64,000 bases of DNA from Kitasatospora sp. NBC_00315. GTDB lineage: Bacteria > Actinomycetota > Actinomycetes > Streptomycetales > Streptomycetaceae. The translations under genes were made by a program, and so were the position numbers. Below the pieces are notes generated by a model. That model searched no databases, was not told the DNA's origin, and saw only the letters and a program-made list of their open reading frames with translations. The stretch's first letter is position 1. The number at the start of each line of letters is the position of its first letter. Below, one piece after another: positions 44,231-52,366 of the stretch. Where the stretch lies: assembly GCF_041435095.1 (NCBI RefSeq), contig NZ_CP108025.1, positions 7,750,001 to 7,814,000 on the forward strand, written 5' to 3'.

Positions 44231-44693
44231 GGCCGAGGTCGCTCAGGCCGGGGTGGTCGTCGGGGCGCCGGCCGAGCGGCCAGTGGTACCTGCGGTCGGC
44301 CTCGGCGATCGGCACGTCGTTGATCGACGCGTGCCGTACCCGCATCAGGCCGTTCTCGGCGAACTCCCAGTTCTCGTTGCCGTACGAGCGGTACCAGCTG
44401 CCGGCCTCGTCGTGCCACTCGTAGGCGAAGCGCACGGCGATGCGGTCGTCCCGGTGGGCCCAGAGCTCCTTGATGAGCCGGTAGTCGAGCTCCATGGCCC
44501 ACTTGCGGGTGAGGAAGGCGACGATCTCCGTGCGTCCGGTGGCCCACTCGGCGCGGTTGCGCCACCGTGAGTCCTCGGTGTAAGCGAGCGCCACCTTCTG
44601 CGGGTCGCGGCTGTTCCAACCGTCCTCGGCCTGACGGACCTTGGCGACGGCCGTGTCGAGAGTGAAGGGGGGAACGGGCGGGCGGGTGGTCAT
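44226..44693 (-). CDS. NTF2-like/SnoaL family protein (DUF1348)
   Basis: A 155-residue alpha+beta protein of the NTF2-like fold: [33 protein letters not shown] is the DUF1348 signature. [21 protein letters not shown] and [14 protein letters not shown] complete the cone-shaped pocket. Many relatives have no known substrate. ATG at 44693. Divergent from a TetR gene that has a long palindrome in the shared promoter, so probably repressed by it. The last codons overlap an inverted copy of block A. Confidence 0.87.
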   Translation of the reverse strand: MTTRPPVPPFTLDTAVAKVRQAEDGWNSRDPQKVALAYTEDSRWRNRAEWATGRTEIVAFLTRKWAMELDYRLIKELWAHRDDRIAVRFAYEWHDEAGSWYRSYGNENWEFAENGLMRVRHASINDVPIAEADRRYHWPLGRRPDDHPGLSDLGL

Positions 44694-44802
44694 GACGGCT
44701 CCCGGCGGTCAGGGCGGCCTCCCGGGCGGGGAAGCCCGGTGGGCGGCGTGGTGGGGCAGCTCGGCGGTGGTGGCGGGCCGGCGGCGGCCCGGCGGCGGAC
44801 AG

Positions 44803-44826
44803 GAGGGAGAACGATCGTTCTCCCTC
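44803..44826. promoter_or_regulatory. 24-bp perfect palindrome, TetR operator
   Basis: GAGGGAGAACGA followed by its exact reverse complement, lying between the SnoaL-like and TetR starts. Longer than most operators; its core AGAACGATCGTTCT matches TetR-family sites. Confidence 0.7.
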
Positions 44827-44842
44827 GCGTGCACTACCCTAG

Positions 44843-44858
44843 GAGAACGGTCATTCTC
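44843..44858. promoter_or_regulatory. Second TetR site (GAGAACGGTCATTCTC)
   Basis: Imperfect dyad with GAGAA/TTCTC arms. A -10-like TACCCT at 44835-44840 lies between the two sites, so binding would cover the TetR promoter. Confidence 0.55.
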
Positions 44859-44877
44859 GCGCAATCCGGGAGTTCGG

Positions 44878-45453
44878 ATGGATCTTGCCGAAGCGGACAC
44901 CAGGGTGCTCGACGCAGCCGAGGAGCTGTTCTACGAGCGTGGCGTCCAGGTCGTTGGCATGGACGAGATCCGGGCCGCCTCGGGAGTGTCGCTGAAGCGT
45001 CTGTACCAGCTCCACCCGTCCAAGTCCGACCTGGTCCGGGCCTATCTGGAGCGTCGTGACACCCGGTGGCGGGCGGACCTGGCCCGGTACGTGGAGGGTC
45101 GGCCCGTCGGCGAGGAGCGGCTCCTGGCGGTCTTCGACCGGCTGTACCGGTGGTTCTCCGAACCGTCGTTCCGCGGCTGCGCCTTCGTCAACTCCTTCGG
45201 TGAACTCGGAGCCGTGCATCCGGCGGTGGCCGAGGCGGCGCGGGCCCACAAGAACGCCTTCCGCGACTACCTGGCCGCGCTGCTCGAGGACGCGGGCAAG
45301 CCGGCCGCGCTGACCGCGCCGCTGTTGCTGCTCGCCGAGGGAGCGATGGTCACGGCCGCCGTCTCGGGCACACCGGAACCGGCCCGGGAGGCACGGCAGG
45401 CGGCGGCTTTCCTGCTGGCCGCGGCGCACTACCCCGCGACCGCGGACGCCTGA
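44878..45453 (+). CDS. TetR/AcrR family transcriptional regulator
   Basis: A 191-residue regulator. HTH at about residues 22-48 (VVGMDEIRAASGVSLKRLYQLHPSKSDLVRAYLERRD in two parts), followed by a TetR_C-type effector domain. GCAFVNSFGELG resembles the AcrR/YxaF-like group. It probably represses the divergent SnoaL-like gene through the palindromes. ATG at 44878 with GGGAG upstream. Ligand unknown. Confidence 0.9.
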   Translation: MDLAEADTRVLDAAEELFYERGVQVVGMDEIRAASGVSLKRLYQLHPSKSDLVRAYLERRDTRWRADLARYVEGRPVGEERLLAVFDRLYRWFSEPSFRGCAFVNSFGELGAVHPAVAEAARAHKNAFRDYLAALLEDAGKPAALTAPLLLLAEGAMVTAAVSGTPEPAREARQAAAFLLAAAHYPATADA

Positions 45454-45636
45454 CCACCTCGCCGGGGCCCGTCCGGGCTGCGCCTGCGCCGTAGCGATCA
45501 CGCGCCCGCGCCATGTCGGCTGGGCCGTGGGTGCCCCTGGCGCGCGGTGGCCTCCACGACGGCCCGGCGTCCCAGCGCACCGCCCGGGCGCACCGCCCGG
45601 GATGCGCGGCCCGGTGGCCCGGGGCAGGCTCGGGGT

Positions 45637-45912
45637 ATGGCCTCGATCATTGTGCTGCTGGAGCTGGAGCCGTCCACCGAGGTGCTGGACGCGGGCGAGG
45701 TCGACGTGGGCGCCCGGGTCCGCTGGGTGCACGCGGCCCCGGCGGACCCGGACGTGCCCGAGGATCCCGGGCCCCGCACGTTCTGCGGGCTGGACACGAC
45801 CCCGCTGGAGCAGGAGCAGTACCGGCCGGCCGGACCGGGGGAGCCCTGGTACCCGCCGCAGCACCGGACCCGCCGGTGCAGGGAGTGCGTGGCGGCGCTG
45901 CGGAGCCAGTGA
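45637..45912 (+). CDS. Small conserved protein with Cys pair
   Basis: A 91-residue protein: MASIIVLLELEPSTEVLDAGEVDVGARVRWVHAA (beta strands), FCGLDT and C-terminal RRCRECVAALRS. The C-x-x-C plus an earlier Cys resembles the protein at 17510-17770. No known family. CAGGCT lies exactly 6 bases before the ATG, so the transcript may be leaderless. Function unknown. Confidence 0.62.
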   Translation: MASIIVLLELEPSTEVLDAGEVDVGARVRWVHAAPADPDVPEDPGPRTFCGLDTTPLEQEQYRPAGPGEPWYPPQHRTRRCRECVAALRSQ

Positions 45913-46053
45913 GAGCGCCCGTCGCCGGGGTCGGCGGCTCGGGGAGCCGTCCGCGACCACCGCCCGGCGTACGACGGTGAGGGCTGACCGGTGTGGCCAC
46001 CCCTCATACCCCGGCGGACGGCCCGGCCGCGCTCCGGACGGTCGTGCGGATTC

Positions 46054-46836
46054 CTAGAGGCCCTGCCAGGTCGGCTTGGCGGCGTAGGTGTCGCGGAAGT
46101 AGCCGGCGAGCTTGAGCCCCGAGGCGGCCGCCTCGTCCACGACCACGGTGGCGTGCGGGTGCAGCTGGAGCGCCGAGGCCGGGACGGCGGCGGCGAGCGG
46201 GCCCTCGACCGCGAGGGCGACGGCCTCGGCCTTCGCCTCGCCGGTGGCCAGCAGCACCAGGTGGCGGGCCTCCAGGATGGTGCCGATGCCCTGGGTGAGC
46301 ACGTGGTGGGGGACGTCGTCCAGGCTGTCGAAGAACCGCGCGTTGTCCTCGCGGGTCTGCCGGGTGAGCGTCTTGATCCGGGTGCGGGAGGCGAGCGAGG
46401 AGCACGGCTCGTTGAAGCCGATGTGGCCGTCGGTGCCGATCCCCAGCAGCTGGAGGTCCACGCCGCCGGCCTCGGCCAGCGCCCGGTCGTAGGCGATGGC
46501 GGCCGCGGCGATGTCCTCGGCGTTGCCGTCCGGGCCGAGGAAGGAGTCCTCGGGCAGGCCGAGCGGCTCGACCACCTCGCGCAGGACGACCGAACGGTAG
46601 GACTCGGGGTGGCCCGCCGGCAGGCCGACGTACTCGTCCAGCTGGCAGACCCGCGCGCGGGAGGTGTCCAGCGACCCGGCCCGCACCCGGGCGGCCAGCG
46701 CCTGGTAGATCGGCAGCGGGGTCGAACCCGTGGCCACACCGAGCAGCGCGTCGGGCTTGACGGACAGCAGGTCGGCGATCGCCGCGGCGATGAGCTCGCC
46801 GCCGGCGGCGGCGTCGGGGACGATCACGATTTCCAT
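46054..46836 (-). CDS. nagB: Glucosamine-6-phosphate deaminase
   Basis: A 260-residue NagB: VATGSTPLPIYQAL, CQLDEYVGLPAGHPESYRSV, and GIGTDGHIGFNEPCSSL are its hallmarks. It converts glucosamine-6-phosphate to fructose-6-phosphate and ammonia in aminosugar use. Length matches the family. ATG at 46836. A DasR-type dre site overlaps the promoter. The upstream region contains no aminosugar genes; nagB stands alone here, as in other streptomycetes. Confidence 0.95.
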   Translation of the reverse strand: MEIVIVPDAAAGGELIAAAIADLLSVKPDALLGVATGSTPLPIYQALAARVRAGSLDTSRARVCQLDEYVGLPAGHPESYRSVVLREVVEPLGLPEDSFLGPDGNAEDIAAAAIAYDRALAEAGGVDLQLLGIGTDGHIGFNEPCSSLASRTRIKTLTRQTREDNARFFDSLDDVPHHVLTQGIGTILEARHLVLLATGEAKAEAVALAVEGPLAAAVPASALQLHPHATVVVDEAAASGLKLAGYFRDTYAAKPTWQGL

Positions 46837-46863
46837 GCGGGGGCCACCATTCCTGAACGACGT

Positions 46864-46879
46864 AGAGGTATAGACCATT
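46864..46879. promoter_or_regulatory. DasR (dre) site upstream of nagB
   Basis: Minus-strand AATGGTCTATACCTCT closely matches the dre consensus (ACTGGTCTAGACCACT type). It lies 28 bp before the nagB start codon, as reported for nagB genes in streptomycetes. It would be released by glucosamine-6-phosphate. Confidence 0.75.
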
Positions 46880-46977
46880 CTGCTGTGTATACCCCTCCCA
46901 GGTCCACCCCGGCCCCGGTCGGACGGGGTCGGGACCGGGTGCGGATCTGGCCCCGAGCGTCGTCCGGTGCGCTGTTC

Positions 46978-47049
46978 GGTCAGCCGGTCAGCCGGTCAGC
47001 CGGTCAGCCGGTCAGCGGGTCAGCGGGTCAGCGGGTCAGCGGGTCAGCC
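46978..47049. repeat. Nine tandem 8-bp units (GGTCAGCC/G)
   Basis: A 72-bp array of GGTCAGCC and GGTCAGCG units. The stop codon and last residues (RSDRLTR) of the cobalt/nickel transporter are inside the array, so its C-terminus may vary with repeat number. Confidence 0.92.
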
Positions 47050-48235
47050 GGTCGGACCGGCCGGCCTGCTCCGCCCTGTCGGCCCAGCGCCGTTCGACGC
47101 CGGCCATCCGCCAGTAGCCGAGGGCGCACGCCCAGACGACCACGAAGAGGCCGACGATGACGTAGCCCACGTTGTCCAGGCTGATGTCGGAGATCCAGCC
47201 GGTGACCGGGTCGGTGAGGTCGAGCTTGTCGTGCAGGACGCTGACCAGCTCGATGGTGCCGATGAGGAAGGCGACGGCGATCGAGAGGCCGGTGATGGTG
47301 AGGTTGTAGTAGACCTTGCGGACGGGGTTGGAGAACGCCCAGTGGTAGGCGAAGTTCATGAAGGTGCCGTCGAGGGTGTCGAACAGGCTCATGCCGCAGG
47401 CGAACAGCAGGGGCAGGCAGAGGATCGCGTACCAGGGCAGTCCGGAGGCCGCGCCGGAGCCGGCCATCACCATCAGGGTGACCTCGGTGGCGGTGTCGAA
47501 GCCCACGCCGAACAGCATGCCCAGCGGGAACATCTGGCCCGGGCGGGTGATGGACCTGGTCAGCCGGCCGAGAATGCGGTTCATGAAGCCGCGCTGGTCG
47601 AGGTGCTTCTCCAACTGCCTCTCGTCGAACTCGCCCGCGCGCATCGCCCTGTACACCTTGTGGATTCCCACCAGCGCAACCAGGTTGAGTGCGGCGATCA
47701 GGTAGAGGAAGGCGCCCGAGACGCTGGTGCCGATCACGCCGAGCGCGTTGTGGACCGGGGAGTTCTCGTCGACCAGGGTGCCGGCGACCTTGGCTCCCGC
47801 CGCGATCAGTGCGGCCAGCAGCATGACGACGCTGGAGTGGCCGAGGGCGAACCAGAAGCCGACCGAGACCGGGCGCTTGCCGTCGGCCATCAGCTTGCGG
47901 GTGGTGTTGTCGATCGCTGCGATGTGGTCGGCGTCGAAGGCGTGCCGCATGCCGAGGGTGTACGCGGTGATGCCGAGGCCGACGCCGAAGACCTGGGTGC
48001 CGACTGCGTAGTGGTTGGGCGCGACGAGCAGGAACAGGGTGCCGAAGGCCACCACGTGCATGGCGGCGATGGCGGCGAGCAGGCCGCCGGTCCGGATGGT
48101 GTCCCTGCGCTCCCAGCGCGGTCCGGGTCGCGACTGCTGCGGTGACTGCGTTGACTGCGGTGACTGCGGTGACTGCGCCGGTCGGGTCGAACGGGGTGCG
48201 CGGGGTGATCGGGGGGTGTCTCCGGTCAGGGTCAT
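47036..48235 (-). CDS. Cobalt/nickel transporter, NiCoT (HoxN/NixA) family
   Basis: A 399-residue permease with about eight helices. The NiCoT signature RHAFDADHIAAIDNTTRKL in helix 2 is intact, as are FALGHSSVVML, GMLFGVGFDTATEV and the later LDGTFMNFAY. It takes up Co2+ or Ni2+. The first 50 residues are a Ser/Pro/Gln-rich cytoplasmic extension. A cobalamin riboswitch in the leader points to cobalt; a possible Nur box further upstream points to nickel. ATG at 48235. The stop lies in a tandem repeat. Confidence 0.93.
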   Translation of the reverse strand: MTLTGDTPRSPRAPRSTRPAQSPQSPQSTQSPQQSRPGPRWERRDTIRTGGLLAAIAAMHVVAFGTLFLLVAPNHYAVGTQVFGVGLGITAYTLGMRHAFDADHIAAIDNTTRKLMADGKRPVSVGFWFALGHSSVVMLLAALIAAGAKVAGTLVDENSPVHNALGVIGTSVSGAFLYLIAALNLVALVGIHKVYRAMRAGEFDERQLEKHLDQRGFMNRILGRLTRSITRPGQMFPLGMLFGVGFDTATEVTLMVMAGSGAASGLPWYAILCLPLLFACGMSLFDTLDGTFMNFAYHWAFSNPVRKVYYNLTITGLSIAVAFLIGTIELVSVLHDKLDLTDPVTGWISDISLDNVGYVIVGLFVVVWACALGYWRMAGVERRWADRAEQAGRSDRLTR

Positions 48236-48302
48236 GCTCGGCGGCCTCTCCAGCTCCTCGATGGGGGCACCCCCGGCGTGGGCCGGGGGAGTCGTGCATG
48301 CC

Positions 48303-48505
48303 GTGGCCGGTCTCCTGGCTTCGGGCATGCCTCCCGACCGGCGTACCGGCTGAGGGGCGTCGCATCGCCATCCGGCCTTCCCGGGGCCTGGCGGCTCCGG
48401 TGGCTGTCCGCGCGGAGGCGGGCACGATGGGGACACTTCCCGTTCACAGTGGCGAGGGCCGCTCCGGACTGGACCCTGACGGGCCGGCACCGGAATTCCC
48501 GAACA
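48303..48505 (-). ncRNA. Cobalamin (B12) riboswitch
   Basis: On the minus strand, upstream of the transporter, the B12 box AGCCAGGAGACCGGC is at 48320-48306, and the conserved GCCACTGTGA element is at about 48453-48444, preceded by the AGTCCGGAGC part. Between them is the expected set of GC-rich stems. It ends about 70 bp before the start codon and probably turns transporter synthesis off when cobalamin is plentiful. Confidence 0.9.
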
Positions 48506-48559
48506 CCACGGCGAGGAACACGGTAGGTGCTGGCCTCGGAGATCGACAAGTCTGCGCAG

Positions 48560-48576
48560 TTGCGCAGATATTGCAA
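48560..48576. promoter_or_regulatory. Possible Nur (nickel) box
   Basis: TTGCGC-AGATA-TTGCAA resembles the streptomycete Nur box (TTGCAA-N5-TTGCAA). It overlaps another dyad, CTGCGCA-GT-TGCGCAG, at 48552-48567. It lies about 55 bp upstream of the riboswitch 5' end, where a promoter would be. Confidence 0.45.
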
Positions 48577-48803
48577 CAAGAGTTTCCGGAGGTCGCCGGA
48601 CCGGCGTGCAGCACGGCCGGACGGCGGCACAGCTGAGGGGGCGGCAGCGGCGTGGCCACACGCGCCAGTCCGGCCCGGCAGCGGCTCACGGGCGAGCGGA
48701 CGAGCGGACGACCTGACGGTGGGTGACCGGGCGCGGTGTGACCGGGTGACCGGGTGACGGGGTGACGAGGGTGGCCGGGGCAGGCGGGTACGCGGTCAAG
48801 GCT

Positions 48804-48845
48804 CAGCGGCAGCGGCAGCGGCAGCGGCAGCGGCAGCGGCAGCGG
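48804..48845. repeat. Seven tandem 6-bp units (CAGCGG)
   Basis: Perfect hexamer array in non-coding sequence between the transporter leader and the PRC-barrel gene. Confidence 0.92.
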
Positions 48846-49021
48846 GCGCGGGGCAGCGGCCGGGGGCACGGGAACACGGGCCAGGCCCACCGGGCGGCCG
48901 GTCCCGCCGCTACGACCGCCGGGCGTCCGCCCGTGCCCGAGTGCTCAGGGCCGACGGCTGAGGCGTGTCCCCACGAGGGCATGCGGTCGGGCAGGCGGCG
49001 GCCCGCCGCGTCGGGGGCGGG

Positions 49022-49378
49022 TCAGGGACGCGCCAGCCGGCGTTCGCCGCCCGCTCCCGGCTGGTAGGCCAGGCCGTAGTGCCGGAAGACGGCCTCCTCG
49101 TCCTCGGCGGGCAGGATGTCGTCCGTGCCGATCGCCGGTGCGTCCTTCACGAGGGACTTGTCGTAGCCGACCTTCAGATAGCCGGGCCCGACGACCGCGT
49201 CCTCGATGGGGACGAAGACCAGGCGGTGGCGGGTGGGCAGGCCGATCTGGACCGTGGCCATGGCCGGCAGGTCGGTGACGGTGTCGACGTAGACGGCCTC
49301 CAACGTGCCGATCTTTCGCCCGCCGGTGTCGACGACGTCGTGGGTCCGCCACTCGCGGATATCGCCTACCTGGATCAC
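49022..49378 (-). CDS. PRC-barrel domain protein
   Basis: A 118-residue single-domain protein. VIQVGDIREWRTHDVVDTGGRKIGTLEAVYVD is the PRC-barrel start, with LVFVPIEDAVVGPGYLKVGYDKSLVKDAP following. PRC-barrel proteins in bacteria act in RNA metabolism (RimM-like) or in photosystem assembly; the small stand-alone ones here are of unknown role and common in actinomycetes. GTG at 49378 follows AGGGAG. C-terminus DEEAVFRHYGLAYQ is family-typical. Confidence 0.87.
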   Translation of the reverse strand: MIQVGDIREWRTHDVVDTGGRKIGTLEAVYVDTVTDLPAMATVQIGLPTRHRLVFVPIEDAVVGPGYLKVGYDKSLVKDAPAIGTDDILPAEDEEAVFRHYGLAYQPGAGGERRLARP

Positions 49379-49611
49379 CGTGACTCCCTTCACGCGGTTG
49401 GTCCCGCACTGCCGTCCGACCGGCGGCCCGCACTTCAGCTTGCCCCGGACAGGTCGCGCGCACCACCGGCGCGGCCGCTCCGAGCCGGGCGGCGGGGCCC
49501 AGCAGGTGCCGAAACCCCAGCCGGACGGCAGAGTCGAAAGAAGAGTCGAAAGGTGCCCGGTGTCAGCCGGGCGCACCCGGCGTCGCCGTTTCCCACGTGG
49601 AACCCGCCACC

Positions 49612-49650
49612 CCGGGGAACCCGCCCCACCCCGGGGAACCCGCCCCACCG
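49612..49650. repeat. Two tandem 19-bp units
   Basis: GGGGAACCCGCCCCACCCC-type units before the HTH-PNPOx gene, with a third diverged copy following. Confidence 0.75.
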
Positions 49651-49682
49651 CGGGGGACCCGACGAGAGGAGGCCGAGTCACC

Positions 49683-50369
49683 GTGCACGCATCCCCACCA
49701 CCCGAGTCCGCCCGGCCGGCGCGGCAGCGGACCGATCCCGGCGTGGTCGCCGGGCGCGTCGCCGAGCGGCGGGCCCACCTCGGTCTGTCGGAGGCGGATC
49801 TGGCCGTACGGGCCGGTATGGCGCCGCCGTACCTGGAGCATCTGCTCGAAGCCGGTCCGGAGTTCGACCCGGGAGGCTACCTGCGGATCGCCGCAGCCCT
49901 GCGGACGACCTACCAGGACCTGCTCGAAGGGCGCAGCGACCTGCCGCCGGGGCAGAGCGGAGCGTCGCCGCGTCCCGTCCTGATCCATCTCAACGGTGCC
50001 GAGTGCTGGGACCTGCTCGGCAGTCACGGTGTCGGCCGGATCGCCCTTCCGGGCGAACCCGGGCCGGTGGTCCTCCCCGTCAACTACACGGTCGACGTGG
50101 AGACGGTCGTCTACCGGACGAACCCGCGTGGCGCCGCCGCGGTCGAGGCCGGTACCGGTCTCTCCTTCCAGGCCGACCGCATCGACGACCGCCTGAGCCA
50201 GGGGTGGAGCGTGCTCGTGGTCGGCACGGCCGAGCACATCGAGGACCCCGAGACCGTTCGGCTTCTCACCGAGGCGAAGGCCGCGGAGCCCTGGGCGGGC
50301 GGAAGCCGACCGCTGTGGATCCGGATCCGGCCGGAACGGGTCTCCGGCCGACGGATCGGAACCCTCTGA
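49683..50369 (+). CDS. HTH-pyridoxamine 5'-phosphate oxidase-fold fusion protein
   Basis: A 228-residue two-domain protein. Residues about 20-75 are an XRE/HTH-3 helix-turn-helix (GLSEADLAVRAGMAPPYLEHLLE); residues about 95-225 are a PNPOx-like FMN-binding split barrel (GRIALPGEPGPVVLPVNYTVD, then SVLVVGTAEHI). This fusion is seen in actinomycetes, where the barrel may sense a flavin/F420-like ligand and the HTH bind DNA. GTG at 49683 follows GAGGAGG. A stand-alone regulator candidate. Confidence 0.85.
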   Translation: MHASPPPESARPARQRTDPGVVAGRVAERRAHLGLSEADLAVRAGMAPPYLEHLLEAGPEFDPGGYLRIAAALRTTYQDLLEGRSDLPPGQSGASPRPVLIHLNGAECWDLLGSHGVGRIALPGEPGPVVLPVNYTVDVETVVYRTNPRGAAAVEAGTGLSFQADRIDDRLSQGWSVLVVGTAEHIEDPETVRLLTEAKAAEPWAGGSRPLWIRIRPERVSGRRIGTL

Positions 50370-50669
50370 GGCCCGGTCCGTCCACCGCCCGGTCCGTCCA
50401 CCGCCCGGTCCGTCCCACGCTCCGCGCCGACCCCCGGGCAGGGCGGTGCTCTCCCGTCCGGGGGGGGTGCCGTCCGGTCCGGGAAACGAGGGGAGGAAGG
50501 CCCCGGACCGCCGCAGGAGGGGGGTTCCGCGGCGGTTCCGGGCTGACGTGAATTCAACTCCTGTACCTGTCAGAGCGTCAAGATGGCGGAGAGCGCTTTC
50601 AATCGTCACCTCGTGAACACGGACCCGCTCGTCCACGCCCCGGATGCAGGATCCGAGGCCGCCTCCGTC
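50370..50669. other. Gene-free stretch
   Basis: Contains repeats of CCGCCCGGTCCGTCCA (50385-50420) and a 7-G run (50460-50467). No gene or clear terminator seen. Confidence 0.45.
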
Positions 50670-51833
50670 TCAGAACGCGACGATGCCCTCGCCGCCGATC
50701 GCACCGGGTACGGTCTGCGAGCCGAGCACGGTGAGTGAGCCGGCATCGTCGACCCGGAACTCGTCGACGATGCCCTCGATCCCGGTCTGGACGTACAGGA
50801 ACCGGCCGTCGGCGGAGGCCGCGCTGTCGACGGTGCCCGGGTGGGTGGGGGTGGTGCCGATCAGCACCGGCCGGCCCTGGCGGTCGAGCCGGAATCCGCT
50901 GAGGGTGGAGCTTCCGGCATTGGACGCGTACAGGAAGTCGCCCGTGGCCGTGACCCAGCAGGTGGCCGTCTGGCCGGTGGCCGCGGCGGTGGTCCGGGTG
51001 GCGGCGCCGTCCGCGCCGACCGTGAACGTCGCGAGTGCGTTCGGGCCGGCCTCGGTGACCTGGAGCCGCCGGTGGCCGCCCGTCACGAAGCCGAACGGCA
51101 CGCCGCCGGGATCCGCGGTGACCACCGGTGCGCTCGCCGGGGCGCCCGAGGGGGCGATGCCGAACACCACCAGGCTGCTGCCGTTCGCCTTCGTGGTCAC
51201 CACCAGCTGCGAGCCGTCGTCGGTGAACCCGACCTGCCCCGGCGTGTGGGTGAACTGCGGTGCGGCGTTCGGGTCCAGTCCCAGCCCGCGGTGCCAGTCC
51301 GCCATCCGGATCAGCCGGCCGTGGCCGAAGGCGTAGCCCTGGACGGAGGCGCCGTCCAGCGCGTTGAGGACGTAGACGAGGTCGTCGTGGACGGCGATGC
51401 TGACCGGGAACCGGCCACCGGATCCGATGACCTGGGACAGCTCCAGCCGGTCGCCGTCCACGGTGAAGACCGAGATGGTGTCGCTGCCGGCGTTGACGGC
51501 GAAGAGCCGCTGGTGCCGGGGATCGTACGTGAGCGACCCCTGCGAGGCGAGGTGGTCGGCGACCGATCCCTCCAGTACGCCGCCGAGCCCGCCGGTGTCG
51601 TAGCTTCCGTCCGGCGTCAGGGTGCCGTCCTCACCGCGCTGGTAGGCGGCGATCCGGTTTCCCGCCGGATTGTCGGTCTGCACGAAGACGGCGTGTCGGC
51701 CGCCGGTGCCCGACGGGTTGCCGTGGCCGTGGGTGTCCTCGGCCGCGAAGGAGGCCGGGGCGGCCGGGGCGAGGGCGGCGGTGGTGGCCAGGGCGGTCGC
51801 GACGGCGAGGCCGAGGCGGGTGGGAATGCGCAC
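50670..51833 (-). CDS. Secreted beta-propeller (6-phosphogluconolactonase-like) protein
   Basis: A 387-residue exported protein with a signal peptide (MRIPTRLGLAVATALATTAALAPAAPASFA) and a seven-bladed beta-propeller of the lactonase/YVTN-repeat type: repeated blades such as RLFAVNAGSDTISVFTVDG, DDLVYVLNALDGASVQGYAF and DFLYASNAGSSTLSGFRLD. GTG at 51833 follows CAGGAGG. Homologous cytoplasmic enzymes hydrolyse 6-phosphogluconolactone, but export makes a different role (binding or extracellular lactonase) more likely. Confidence 0.87.
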   Translation of the reverse strand: MRIPTRLGLAVATALATTAALAPAAPASFAAEDTHGHGNPSGTGGRHAVFVQTDNPAGNRIAAYQRGEDGTLTPDGSYDTGGLGGVLEGSVADHLASQGSLTYDPRHQRLFAVNAGSDTISVFTVDGDRLELSQVIGSGGRFPVSIAVHDDLVYVLNALDGASVQGYAFGHGRLIRMADWHRGLGLDPNAAPQFTHTPGQVGFTDDGSQLVVTTKANGSSLVVFGIAPSGAPASAPVVTADPGGVPFGFVTGGHRRLQVTEAGPNALATFTVGADGAATRTTAAATGQTATCWVTATGDFLYASNAGSSTLSGFRLDRQGRPVLIGTTPTHPGTVDSAASADGRFLYVQTGIEGIVDEFRVDDAGSLTVLGSQTVPGAIGGEGIVAF

Positions 51834-52366
51834 GGTGGATGCCTCCTGGGAGAACGGGGTTCGGTGCCGCGCCCGGATGGGCCCGCGTCCTTGGCCGAGG
51901 AGCGAGTTCGGAGGTGTCCGTCCGCCGGTTCCCGGCCGAACGCCGTGGCCGGACGTGTCCGGTCCGGCCGATCCGCGGGTCTGCCGAGTGCGGCCGAGCC
52001 GCCGTCGGCGGAGGGGTCCTTCGACGGTGTCGGGCCGGGTGGGCGGGGCATGGCGAAAGCACCGGCGTCACCGTGATCCGTCCGTGAGCGTCGCGTCGGG
52101 GCTCTCGACGGTGAAGGTATCGGACGATTCATCCGTTGTCCGGGAGGCGCCGCGCGGGGTGCCCGGGGCGTTCGCCCGCGCGCTTGTCCGGCGCCGGTCC
52201 GGCCCTGGACCGGCGGCCGGAGAGGGCCATCGCGTACGGCGCTCCCACGGGCGGTGTGTTCGGAGGTCGTACGGATGCCCCGGGACGGCGCCCGCCGTCC
52301 TCCCCGCCGGGAGCCACGGCGGGGAGGACGGCGGACGGGACGGTTCGGCGCGCGGCGGTGAGGCAC
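51834..52366. other. Gene-free stretch ending in a terminator
   Basis: No gene. The right end is a strong hairpin listed separately; the rest shows no recognisable feature. Confidence 0.5.
52292..52334 (-). terminator. Terminator hairpin after alditol oxidase
   Basis: Perfect 18-bp stem (CCGCCGTCCTCCCCGCCG) with a 7-base loop, 32 bases beyond the stop codon of the minus-strand gene. Confidence 0.75.

Larger units (their letters stand above)
48236..49021. other. Leader and gene-free region upstream of the transporter
   Basis: Contains the cobalamin riboswitch, the Nur-like dyad and a 6-bp tandem repeat. No protein gene was found between the transporter start and the PRC-barrel gene end. Confidence 0.5.
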
